Below, one piece after another: positions 1 to 8,819 of a stretch of 64,000 nt of DNA. This stretch comes from an uncultured Ignavibacteriota bacterium. Its GTDB lineage: Bacteria > Bacteroidota > Ignavibacteria > UBA10030 > UBA8401. The notes below the pieces were generated by a model, which was not told the origin of the DNA, searched no databases, and saw only the letters and a program-made list of their open reading frames with translations. Location: NCBI GenBank assembly GCA_903861125.1, contig CAIOTF010000015.1, forward strand, positions 62,001-126,000, given 5' to 3'. Position 1 is the stretch's first letter. Each line of letters begins with the position of its first letter. Position numbers and translations under genes: made by a program.

Positions 1-900
<900 letters not shown>

Positions 901-1026
901 ATGTCAAGGAATTTCTCCTTCACATTCGGTCCACCGTACATTGCTGCAATTTCTTTTCTTGAAATTCTTAAAAACGTTTTGCACCTTACATGTATAAAAT
1001 GAGACACTACAGACGGCATTGGTATT

Positions 1027-1566
1027 ATGTTTGAAAAACAACGAAAAAATCTTGGAATAATACTAACACGGCTCCCGTCGCGAAAGAAGGCGTCAAAGCC
1101 AATTTCGTTTTCCAAATCATTTTCGAACGCTAAAACAGCTCTGGTGATTATCCCCGAGAGTCCCGAGCAGCACTCCGTTGTGGCAGAGACAATCGTTTTG
1201 CTCCAGAACAAATTTCAGGGCAACAAACTTACTCTGGTTGGCAAAGAAGCACAGCGAGGTATTTTCAATACTATCAACCGTTCGAACATCACAACGATAA
1301 AGAATGAACAACTGAATTATTTTTTCTTGCCGAAAAAAAATGAGATCAATGCGCTGCTCAGCCAGAAATTCGATCTTCTTCTTGATCTAAATTTTTCGCT
1401 TGTCCCTTTTTCTGCATATCTTTGCCGACATATCAACGCACCGTTGAAGGTGGGTTTTTCACAGGAACATGCCGATGCGTTTTATAATTTTCAATTCAAT
1501 GCTTCACCGAATCGAAATGCCAAATGGAGATATGAACAATTGTTCAAGACATTATCAATGTTTTAA
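1027..1566 (+). CDS. Hypothetical GT9-like / DUF6913-like protein
   Basis: A protein of 179 residues with no signal peptide. The middle (ALVIIPESPEQH, LTLVGKE, then FDLLLDLNF...APLKVGF) has the alternating strand-helix pattern of the N-terminal Rossmann half of family 9 glycosyltransferases, and resembles DUF6913 proteins of Bacteroidota. The C-terminal nucleotide-sugar-binding half is absent, so transferase activity is doubtful. The basic N-terminus (about 30 residues) is outside the fold. No clear ribosome-binding site precedes the ATG. It lies just upstream of a STAS gene on the same strand with an 11-base gap, suggesting co-transcription. The family link is from pattern recognition only. 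Confidence 0.6.
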   Translation: MFEKQRKNLGIILTRLPSRKKASKPISFSKSFSNAKTALVIIPESPEQHSVVAETIVLLQNKFQGNKLTLVGKEAQRGIFNTINRSNITTIKNEQLNYFFLPKKNEINALLSQKFDLLLDLNFSLVPFSAYLCRHINAPLKVGFSQEHADAFYNFQFNASPNRNAKWRYEQLFKTLSMF

Positions 1567-1577
1567 TTGAGGTTAGT

Positions 1578-1910
1578 ATGAAATTTGATGTTACAAAGAA
1601 CGGCACCAGTGCAGTACTGACGGTAAAAGAACGTAAACTTGATGTATCGGTCTCGCCGGAACTGAAAGGCGAATTTATACTTCTCTGCAGGCCTGCATTG
1701 AAAACACTCATCATCGATCTGACCACTGTAGAATTTTGCGACAGCAGCGGATTAAGTGCCCTGTTGATCGCCGACCGGCAGATGCGTCAACATGGAGGAG
1801 AGATTAAACTCGCAGGAGTGCATAAGAAGGTGCTTTCACTGCTCAAGATTTCCCAGCTTGACAAAGTCTTCCCTATCTTTGACACTGTTGCAAAAGCACA
1901 AAAGAATTAA
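1578..1910 (+). CDS. STAS-domain anti-sigma factor antagonist
   Basis: A 110-residue single STAS domain of the SpoIIAA/RsbV type. In this family an unphosphorylated antagonist binds an anti-sigma kinase and frees a sigma factor or another effector; phosphorylation of a conserved serine switches it off. The phosphorylation loop is visible as CDSSGLSALL around residues 54-63, after the strand TLIIDLTTVEF. Translation starts at ATG after a good site (GAGG). No RsbW-type kinase or PP2C phosphatase is encoded nearby, so its partners are elsewhere. It lies between the GT9-like gene and a sodium:solute symporter gene. Confidence 0.88.
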   Translation: MKFDVTKNGTSAVLTVKERKLDVSVSPELKGEFILLCRPALKTLIIDLTTVEFCDSSGLSALLIADRQMRQHGGEIKLAGVHKKVLSLLKISQLDKVFPIFDTVAKAQKN

Positions 1911-1949
1911 CTGTATTCCACATCATCGGTCCGTTGCGGTGGAACGGCA

Positions 1950-3446
1950 ATGGACCGATATACTGACTCCTTCATGGGCTTTTCTTTCATCGATTACGTT
2001 ATTGTAATAACCTACCTCCTTGGCGTTACGCTCATCGGCACTTACATCGGTAGGAAACAAAAAACCTCAAAAGATTATTTTCTCGGCGGCAAGGAAATGT
2101 CATGGTGGTCTGTCGGTTTCTCGATCGTTGCTAGCGAAACAAGCACCCTCACATTCATCAGCATTCCCGGTCTCGCATACAAAAGTGATATGCATTTCCT
2201 TCAGCTTGCCCTTGGATATTTCTTTGGACGGCTTTTGGTCAGCCTAATCTTTATTCCCGCTTATTATAAGGGTGATCTGGAAACCGCATATGATTTTCTC
2301 GGCAAACGGTTCGGCATGGGATTACGGAAATTCACCTCCTCCGTTTTCATCGTAACAAGAGTACTGGCATCCGGCGTGCGGCTCTTTGCCACGGCTATTC
2401 CCGTGCATCTGATCACCGGATATGATTACGGAACAAGTATCTTCATCATCGGTATTTTTACACTTCTGTATACCTACGTGGGTGGATTGAAAGCTGTCGT
2501 TGCCATGGATGTAGTTCAGATGTTTATCTATCTCGGCGGGGCGTTTGCTTCAATGCTGTTGATCCTCCACACGCTGCCGAACGGCTGGGATGACGTTGTA
2601 TTCTATGCGACGGCTAACGGTTCAAATAAATTTTCCATGGTCAATCTAACCACCGGCAACAGCTTCGTTGAATTTCTTTCTTCGCCTTATACTTTCCTCG
2701 GCGGATTGCTCGGAGGCACGTTCCTATCCATGGCATCGCACGGAACCGACCAGCTTCTTGTGCAACGGTTGCTCGGCTGCAAGTCGAGATGGGATAGTCA
2801 AAAAGCGTTGATCCTTGACGCATCGATCATTGTTCTTCAATTTGCGTTTTTTCTTGTTTTGGGATTGTGCCTGTTTGCCTTTTACAACGGCGTTCCGTTC
2901 CAGCAACTCGGCTTGAAATCATCCGACGAAATATTCCCGAAGTTTATCGTTGAAAATCTACCCACCGGCATGGCCGGGCTTGTGATAGCAGGAGTCCTTG
3001 CTTCGGCGATGGGAACACTCTCTTCTTCAATCAGTTCTCTGGCATCGTCTACATTTCTGGATCTCTTCAAGTTAACGGCACACGGAAAAAATCTTGATGT
3101 CCGAACCGAAATAAAATGGTCAAAACGGTTTACCCTGCTGTGGGGATTTGTTCTTATCGGCGGTGCGATGCTGTTTACCGATACAAAGAATCCTGTTGTG
3201 GAGATCGGATTGAAGATCGCTTCATTCACGTACGGCGGTCTGCTTGGCACATTTTTTCTCGGACTTCTCTTCAAACGAACGAATCAGTTCGACGCTTTTG
3301 CCGGTTTCATAGCTGGTATTGCCGCAATGGTCGTCGTTTTGACATTTACAAAAATCGATTTCACCTGGCATACCCTAATAGGGTGTTTCGCCACAATCAT
3401 TGTCGGAAATATCAGTCATCTCTTCACTAAAAACAATGAATCCTGA
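1950..3446 (+). CDS. Sodium:solute symporter family transporter
   Basis: A polytopic inner-membrane protein of 498 residues with about 13 hydrophobic segments, the size and pattern of the SSS (SGLT-like) family, which couples solute uptake to sodium. Family motifs include SETSTLTFISIPGLAYKSD in the early part and GTDQLLVQRLLGCKS near the middle. Substrate cannot be told from sequence; SSS members move sugars, sialic acids, amino acids or vitamins. The ATG at 1950 follows GGTGGA; a second in-frame ATG at 1974 (MGFSFIDYV) is also plausible and fits family N-termini. The 3' end overlaps the next gene by 11 bases. Confidence 0.9.
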   Translation: MDRYTDSFMGFSFIDYVIVITYLLGVTLIGTYIGRKQKTSKDYFLGGKEMSWWSVGFSIVASETSTLTFISIPGLAYKSDMHFLQLALGYFFGRLLVSLIFIPAYYKGDLETAYDFLGKRFGMGLRKFTSSVFIVTRVLASGVRLFATAIPVHLITGYDYGTSIFIIGIFTLLYTYVGGLKAVVAMDVVQMFIYLGGAFASMLLILHTLPNGWDDVVFYATANGSNKFSMVNLTTGNSFVEFLSSPYTFLGGLLGGTFLSMASHGTDQLLVQRLLGCKSRWDSQKALILDASIIVLQFAFFLVLGLCLFAFYNGVPFQQLGLKSSDEIFPKFIVENLPTGMAGLVIAGVLASAMGTLSSSISSLASSTFLDLFKLTAHGKNLDVRTEIKWSKRFTLLWGFVLIGGAMLFTDTKNPVVEIGLKIASFTYGGLLGTFFLGLLFKRTNQFDAFAGFIAGIAAMVVVLTFTKIDFTWHTLIGCFATIIVGNISHLFTKNNES

Positions 3447-3942
3447 ATATCGGTACGGATTTTTGTGCGGTGCCGGACTCAGCGCGTGGGTTCTGATCGA
3501 ATTTGCACTTGGCTTCCATACTACATCTCTTGAAATCGGTCAATATAGCGGGTATTTTTCCATCATCGTCCCCATTGTAGTTATTTTTACAGCGCTGCGG
3601 GAACAACAATCACGTTCGAACGGATTTTTGAGCGTAAAAGCAGGAATCAATACCGGCTTTCAGATTGCAATATTTTCTGCGGCGATCTTTTCTCTTTTCC
3701 TTTTCGTGTACAATACGTATATCAATCCTGATTGGATCATATCTATGGTCGAATGGCAACGGAAAAAACTTATCCTCGGCGGTGCTTCGGACGATGAGAT
3801 CGGACGCTTCATGCAGCAAAACCGACGCATGAACAATACTGTAGGACAAGGTGTTATGAGTTTCATCAGTTCAACCGGCATTGGTGTCTTAGTTACTCTC
3901 GTTGAGATACTGTTTATAAAAATGGTATCAAAAAAACGTTGA
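3436..3942 (+). CDS. DUF4199-type membrane protein
   Basis: A small integral membrane protein, 168 residues from the ATG at 3436. I chose this start over 3400 because MNPEYRYGF leads directly into the first membrane helix and the upstream extension lies deep in the symporter gene. It has four predicted membrane segments: near the N-terminus, YSGYFSIIVPIVVIFTAL, FQIAIFSAAIFSLFLFVY, and a last one before the basic tail SKKR. The motif after the second helix (ALREQQSRSNGFLSVKAGINTG) is typical of DUF4199 proteins of Bacteroidota. The function is unknown. The 11-base overlap with the symporter gene indicates coupled translation. Confidence 0.75.
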   Translation: MNPEYRYGFLCGAGLSAWVLIEFALGFHTTSLEIGQYSGYFSIIVPIVVIFTALREQQSRSNGFLSVKAGINTGFQIAIFSAAIFSLFLFVYNTYINPDWIISMVEWQRKKLILGGASDDEIGRFMQQNRRMNNTVGQGVMSFISSTGIGVLVTLVEILFIKMVSKKR

Positions 3943-4044
3943 CCTTGCTCCTTCAAACACCTCATCACCATCTTACAGAAGTTGTTTTTTGACTAATTTT
4001 TAATAACATTCTTCGAGAATATTTAGAAAGGGCACACCTGTACT

Positions 4045-5307
4045 ATGGATAAATTTGTCGTTAAAGGCGGGAAAAAACTGAACGGAACAGTTTCTATCAG
4101 CGGCGCAAAGAATGCTACGCTTGCACTGATGCCGGCAACACTTCTTGCCAGCGGAAAATATGAACTGCATAACACTCCGGATCTTCGCGACGTGACAACT
4201 ATGTCCAAACTCCTTCAAACTATGGGTGTAGCATTTGAACGGAAGAACAAAACGCTGGAAGTAAACACGTTCCGTGTGAACAAATTTGAGGCACCGTATG
4301 AACATGTAAAAAAAATGCGCGCATCAATTTATGTGCTCGGTCCGCTGCTGGCCCGTTACGGACAGGCAAAAGTATCGCTTCCGGGAGGATGTGCTTGGGG
4401 ACCGCGTCCTGTTGATCTCCATATTGAAGGGATGAAAAAACTCGGCGCAAAGATCGAGTTAGAACGCGGATATATTCATGCAAAAGCAAAACGATTGAAG
4501 GGTACACGGATCGCATTCAATGTTTCCAGTGTTGGGGCAACGGGAAATATTCTCATGGCCGCTGTTCTGGCAAAAGGAACAACACGGATTGAGAATGCGG
4601 CAATGGAACCCGAGATCACCAATCTTGTTGAGATGCTGATCTCCATGGGGGCAAAAATTGACGGCATAGGAACAACAACACTGGAAATTGAAGGAGTGGA
4701 AGAATTGCATCCGGCAATTGTCAATACGATACCGGACAGAATAGAAGCAGGCACGATGCTGATCGCCGGTGCCATGTGCGGAGGCAAGATAAGGATCGAG
4801 AATGTGATTCCTGAACATTTTTCCGCAGTAACCGCTCGACTTGAAGATTCCGGAGCGAAACTAACGATTGGAAAAGATTTCATAGAACTTATTGCGCCGA
4901 AATCGATTAAACCGGTCGATGTCACTACGGCTGTATATCCCGGATTTCCTACCGATATGCAGGCACAATGGATATCACTGATGGCCACTGCAAAAGGAAC
5001 ATCTACAGTTACCGATACGATCTATCATGACAGGTTTGCACATGTGCCCGAGATCGTGCGTCTGGGTGCAAATATTGAAATGAAAGACAATGCTGCTATC
5101 ATTCGAGGTGTGAAAGGATTATCCGGAACGAAAGTTATGTCAACGGATTTGCGCGCATCGGCGGCGCTTATTCTTGCGGCTCTGAAGGCTGAAGGTGAGA
5201 CAGAAGTGCTTCGTGTCTATCATCTTGACCGGGGCTATGAAGCGATCGAAAAAAAATTGAGTTCACTGGGTGCATCAATCACCAGAGTGGCAGGAGAAGA
5301 ATTCTAA
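4045..5307 (+). CDS. murA: UDP-N-acetylglucosamine 1-carboxyvinyltransferase
   Basis: Catalyses the first committed step of peptidoglycan synthesis: transfer of enolpyruvate from PEP to UDP-GlcNAc in the cytoplasm. The length (420 residues) is normal. Visible motifs are the N-terminal substrate-binding KNATLALMPA, the catalytic cysteine loop GGCAWGPRPVDLH (the usual cysteine, so fosfomycin sensitivity would be expected from this residue), the general-base aspartate in YPGFPTDMQAQ and DLRASAALILAAL near the C-terminus. A purine-rich AAAGGG lies about 13 bases ahead of the ATG. Its stop codon overlaps the convergent kinase gene by four bases, leaving no room for a terminator between them. Confidence 0.98.
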   Translation: MDKFVVKGGKKLNGTVSISGAKNATLALMPATLLASGKYELHNTPDLRDVTTMSKLLQTMGVAFERKNKTLEVNTFRVNKFEAPYEHVKKMRASIYVLGPLLARYGQAKVSLPGGCAWGPRPVDLHIEGMKKLGAKIELERGYIHAKAKRLKGTRIAFNVSSVGATGNILMAAVLAKGTTRIENAAMEPEITNLVEMLISMGAKIDGIGTTTLEIEGVEELHPAIVNTIPDRIEAGTMLIAGAMCGGKIRIENVIPEHFSAVTARLEDSGAKLTIGKDFIELIAPKSIKPVDVTTAVYPGFPTDMQAQWISLMATAKGTSTVTDTIYHDRFAHVPEIVRLGANIEMKDNAAIIRGVKGLSGTKVMSTDLRASAALILAALKAEGETEVLRVYHLDRGYEAIEKKLSSLGASITRVAGEEF

Positions 5308-6410
5308 TGTCTGCTCGGGACTCTCAAATAGAACGTTGAGCCTTTTTCCTCTTCACTTTCAAACCAGAGTTCGGCGCCGTTCAGCATGGCAAGATGATGC
5401 GCAATATACAACCCAAGACCTGACCCCTGCTGTTCATGTTTGTCTCTGTCAACCTGTCCGAATTTCTTGAAGATAATCGATTTTTTCTCTTCGGCTATCC
5501 CCAATCCGTAGTCCTGGATAGAAAAAACATAACCGTTGTTCTCATGAAGGTCTATTATAATGCCGCTACCCGGCCGGGAAAATTTAATGGCATTATCCAG
5601 AATACGGCGAAGAATATTTTCAATATGTGGAATGAACATGTGCACGGTGATCGTTGCATCGATGATCTTATTTTGGATCGTTATGCCTTGCTGACGGCTC
5701 TGAAATTCCATATCGGCAATCAATCGCTGAACCATCTGTTTAGGTGTAATACTTTCGTCTTTGATCTCCATTTCTCTGGTGATCTCGCCGGATTCAATCT
5801 TGGTTGCCGTTAGGTAATCATCCACCATCATGTTTAGCCGCTTGCTGCTGTTCTGCACCATCTGTAGAAATTCCGTCAGCTCGTTGGTCGTTAAATCCCC
5901 TCTCGAATTGGACATCATCTCCGTTGCACCAAGGATAGAGGTGAGCGGTGTCCTCATTTCATGCGTGATCAAACGAAAGATCTCCGTTTTTATCTTTTCT
6001 GTCTGCAGTACAGATGCTTCGTGTAATTGTTCTTTTCGTTTTAATTTTCCCCGGATTGACGAAAGTAAAAGATGAAAATCGACAGGTTTGGTCAGATAAT
6101 CATCGCTGCCGATCTCTTTACCGGCAATAACACTCTCCGAATCAGAATGCGCCGATAGAAACAGAAAGGGAACTTGCTGTAAATGAGGCAGTGACCGGAT
6201 ATGTTCAAAAAAATCGAACCCGTTTTTCCCCGGCATTGTAATATCGGAAATGATGATGTCGGGAGTAACGGTATTCAGAACTTCAATCCCTTTTTCAACA
6301 CTGTTTGCCAGCACAACATTGAAGCCTTCCGCTTCAAGGACGGAACCGACGATCTCTAAGAGGCTGGCTTCGTCGTCAACAAAAAGGACAGTATGTTTTT
6401 TAACGGACAT
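5304..6410 (-). CDS. Receiver domain-histidine kinase hybrid
   Basis: A soluble 368-residue signalling protein with the order receiver - HisKA - HATPase_c and no membrane segment. The receiver covers about 1-125, with acidic pocket DDE, phospho-acceptor aspartate in IIISDITMPG and lysine in YLTKPVD. The H-box is ITHEMRTPLTSI, followed by N-box (ILRRILDNAIKFS), G1 (QDYGLGI) and G2 (GSGLGLYIAHH). Having the receiver first means its kinase activity is probably set by phosphorylation from another kinase. The start codon overlaps the stop of the upstream phosphatase gene (TGATG), so the two are translationally coupled. Targets are unknown; no separate response regulator is adjacent. Confidence 0.93.
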   Translation of the reverse strand: MSVKKHTVLFVDDEASLLEIVGSVLEAEGFNVVLANSVEKGIEVLNTVTPDIIISDITMPGKNGFDFFEHIRSLPHLQQVPFLFLSAHSDSESVIAGKEIGSDDYLTKPVDFHLLLSSIRGKLKRKEQLHEASVLQTEKIKTEIFRLITHEMRTPLTSILGATEMMSNSRGDLTTNELTEFLQMVQNSSKRLNMMVDDYLTATKIESGEITREMEIKDESITPKQMVQRLIADMEFQSRQQGITIQNKIIDATITVHMFIPHIENILRRILDNAIKFSRPGSGIIIDLHENNGYVFSIQDYGLGIAEEKKSIIFKKFGQVDRDKHEQQGSGLGLYIAHHLAMLNGAELWFESEEEKGSTFYLRVPSRH

Positions 6411-7192
6411 CAGATTTTTTTCACCATCCTGATCACCTTCAGCATCTGTTCATGGATGATGCCGTTGGTTGCCAGTGTATTTGGATTATAAATGATATCG
6501 GTATCTGTATTGCAAAAATTTGTCACCACTCCGCCTGCCTCTTTTACAAGAAGGATACCCGCTGCTTTGTCCCACGGCTGCAGCGTCATTTCCCAATAAC
6601 CGTCAAATCGTCCTGATGCAATGTACGCAAGGTCTATCGCCGCCGAGCCAAGCCGCCGAACACCTTGTGTCACCGGAAGAAAGTTTACGAAATGTTCTAT
6701 CACATTGTCGGGATTATCCTTCACGTTATACGGAAATCCGGTCACAACCAAAGCGTTGATCAATGTTTCCGTAGTCGACACCGAGATTTTTTTTCCATTA
6801 AGAAATGCGCCCTTCCCTTTTTCTGCCGTATAGAGTTCGTCGGCATTCGGATCGTAAATAGCGCCAACAATGATCTCCCCGCGGTATTCTACTCCGATCG
6901 TCACACAAAAGATCGGAAGTCCGTGAGTGTAATTCGTTGTGCCGTCAAGCGGATCAATGATCCACTTGTAATCGGAAGCATTGCTGTCAGCACCACTTTC
7001 CTCGCCGAGTATCGCATGTCCGGGAAAATGTTCCTTAATCTTTTTAATAATAAGTGCTTCGGATTGTCTGTCGATTTCAGTAACCAGATTAGTTTCCTGT
7101 CCGGTCTTCCGTTCAATATGTTTTATTTTTCCGACATTTGCTTTCAGAAATTTCCCTGCTTCAAGTGCAGCTTCTATTGCAATATTCAGCAT
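6410..7192 (-). CDS. Inositol monophosphatase family protein
   Basis: A 260-residue Mg-dependent, Li-sensitive-type phosphatase of the IMPase/SuhB superfamily. Metal-binding motifs are clear: GEES, WIIDPLDGTTNYTHG, and WDKAAGILLVKEAGG near the C-terminus. Members hydrolyse myo-inositol 1-phosphate or related sugar phosphates; some (CysQ, FBPase IV) use PAP or fructose bisphosphate, so the exact substrate is open. The family average is about 260-270 residues, so the gene looks complete. It is upstream of and coupled to the receiver-kinase gene through TGATG, an unusual metabolic-signalling pair. Confidence 0.93.
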   Translation of the reverse strand: MLNIAIEAALEAGKFLKANVGKIKHIERKTGQETNLVTEIDRQSEALIIKKIKEHFPGHAILGEESGADSNASDYKWIIDPLDGTTNYTHGLPIFCVTIGVEYRGEIIVGAIYDPNADELYTAEKGKGAFLNGKKISVSTTETLINALVVTGFPYNVKDNPDNVIEHFVNFLPVTQGVRRLGSAAIDLAYIASGRFDGYWEMTLQPWDKAAGILLVKEAGGVVTNFCNTDTDIIYNPNTLATNGIIHEQMLKVIRMVKKI

Positions 7193-7310
7193 ACGTTTTG
7201 GATGATTTTAAAAAATGATTTCGCGCATTCAATTGATGAAAAACCGGCTGTTGCTCTCGTATCAAAATAGAAAATTATTTACCGCTGTTCAATGGATTTA
7301 TTATGCCGTA

Positions 7311-7339
7311 TTGATTGCGAAGTATGTTCCTTCTATATT
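7311..7339 (+). promoter_or_regulatory. Sigma-70-like promoter of the PLP decarboxylase gene
   Basis: TTGATT (7311-7316) and TATATT (7334-7339) are separated by exactly 17 bases, a good match to the housekeeping -35/-10 pattern. Transcription would begin near 7346, giving a leader of about 17 bases before the ATG at 7363. This also argues against the TTG start at 7315 in the ORF track, which would lie inside the promoter. Prediction only. Confidence 0.5.
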
Positions 7340-7362
7340 GGGTCACTAAACTGCTCATAATT

Positions 7363-8727
7363 ATGACTGAAATTGAATTCCGCAATCTTATCGACAGCAG
7401 CATTTCATCACAACAGCGCTTCCGTAACCGCTGGGAAAGCATGGATGAAGACGATACAGTCTCCCTTTCTGCGGAAAGATCGGCTTCGATCCTTACCGAA
7501 CTTTCAGAGCGGTTGGACGATAACTATCCCTTCTTTCATCCGCGATATGCTGGGCAAATGATCAAACCGCCTCATCCGATCGCCATTGCAGCGTATGTCA
7601 TGGCAATGCAGATCAATCCGAACAACCATGCACTGGACGGCGGACCGGCCACCGCAAAGCTGGAATTGGAAGTTGTCGGAGAAATAGCGAAGATGTTCGG
7701 ATACGGCGAACATGTGGGGCATCTGACATCAAGCGGAACAATCGCCAATCTTGAAGCACTTTGGGTAGCCCGTTCGATACATCCGGACAAAGCCATTGCC
7801 TATTCGCCCAATGCACATTATACACACAGACGGATGTGTGAGGTAATCAAAGCACGTTCCATTGAAATCGACCTCACTAATCTTGAAACTCTTGAATCCG
7901 AATTTAAAAAAGGTACCATCGGCACCATAGTCGTTACAATCGGAACTACCGGCACCGGATCGGTGGAACCTTTGCATGATATTCTTCCGCTGGCAAAAAA
8001 ATATGGCGTACGGATCCATGCGGATTGCGCGTATGGCGGATTTTTTACGATCTTGGCACGCATTCCGGACCCGATTATTGCACCGGAACCATTCCTTTCC
8101 CTTCACGAGTGCGACAGCATCGTTATTGACCCTCACAAACACGGATTGCAGCCGTACGGATGCGGGTGTGTACTGTTCAAAGATGCCGGTGCAGGGAAAT
8201 ATTATAAACACGATTCTCCCTATACATATTTTACATCCAAAGAACTGCATTTGGGAGAGATCTCGCTGGAATGTTCGCGTGCAGGTGCTTCTGCAGCCGC
8301 GTTGTGGGCTACACTTAAGGCATTTCCACTGAGAGCAGATGAAGGCCTCGGAACAATTCTGAGAAAAACACGGAATGCAGCCGTCGTGTGGAGCGAATTA
8401 ATCTCGACAAGCAAGGTCTTAAACGAGTACTGCAAACCTGACCTTGATATTGTCATTTATTTTCCCGCAACGCACGATTTTTCAGCATCATCTGTTTCTG
8501 CTGCGACCGAAAAACTTTTTACAGCTGCTATGAAACGTTCCGAATCACCGCTCTATCTTGCCGCATTTTCAGTACCGTCGTCGGCAATCGCAAAGAATTT
8601 TCCCTCATTCAAAGCAGATGCTCCTATAACGAAAGTTCTCCGCAGCGTGCTGATGAAACCCGAGCACGACCGCTTTGTTACAACCATTTTTAAGGAAGTA
8701 TCCGCACTATCCGAAGGCATACATTGA
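7363..8727 (+). CDS. Group II pyridoxal-phosphate-dependent decarboxylase
   Basis: A 454-residue PLP enzyme of the aromatic-amino-acid/glutamate decarboxylase family (fold type I). Visible features: LTSSGTIANLEAL in the cofactor phosphate-binding region, the histidine in NAHYTHRRM that stacks on the pyridine ring, HADCAYGG with the ring-nitrogen aspartate, and DPHKHGLQPYGCG with the PLP-binding lysine. Family members decarboxylate amino acids such as tyrosine, tryptophan, glutamate, aspartate or diaminobutyrate; the substrate cannot be set here. The start at 7363 is preferred over TTG 7315, which lies in a predicted promoter. It is a single gene, followed by a TonB-dependent receptor gene. 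Confidence 0.9.
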   Translation: MTEIEFRNLIDSSISSQQRFRNRWESMDEDDTVSLSAERSASILTELSERLDDNYPFFHPRYAGQMIKPPHPIAIAAYVMAMQINPNNHALDGGPATAKLELEVVGEIAKMFGYGEHVGHLTSSGTIANLEALWVARSIHPDKAIAYSPNAHYTHRRMCEVIKARSIEIDLTNLETLESEFKKGTIGTIVVTIGTTGTGSVEPLHDILPLAKKYGVRIHADCAYGGFFTILARIPDPIIAPEPFLSLHECDSIVIDPHKHGLQPYGCGCVLFKDAGAGKYYKHDSPYTYFTSKELHLGEISLECSRAGASAAALWATLKAFPLRADEGLGTILRKTRNAAVVWSELISTSKVLNEYCKPDLDIVIYFPATHDFSASSVSAATEKLFTAAMKRSESPLYLAAFSVPSSAIAKNFPSFKADAPITKVLRSVLMKPEHDRFVTTIFKEVSALSEGIH

Positions 8728-8819
8728 GAAGCTGCTCTATACAATTTTTCTTCAGAAATGGAACAATTCTTCACTCGAAACTGTTTACCATACTAAACTA
8801 CAAACACCATTAAAGGACT

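Noticed and set aside
6665-7270. 201-codon plus-strand ORF opposite the IMPase gene
   Set aside because: Antisense shadow with unusual composition; the minus-strand gene has all its family motifs.
8040-8075. TTGGCACG as a possible sigma-54 -24 element
   Set aside because: It lies inside the decarboxylase gene and no TTGC-type -12 element follows at the right distance.
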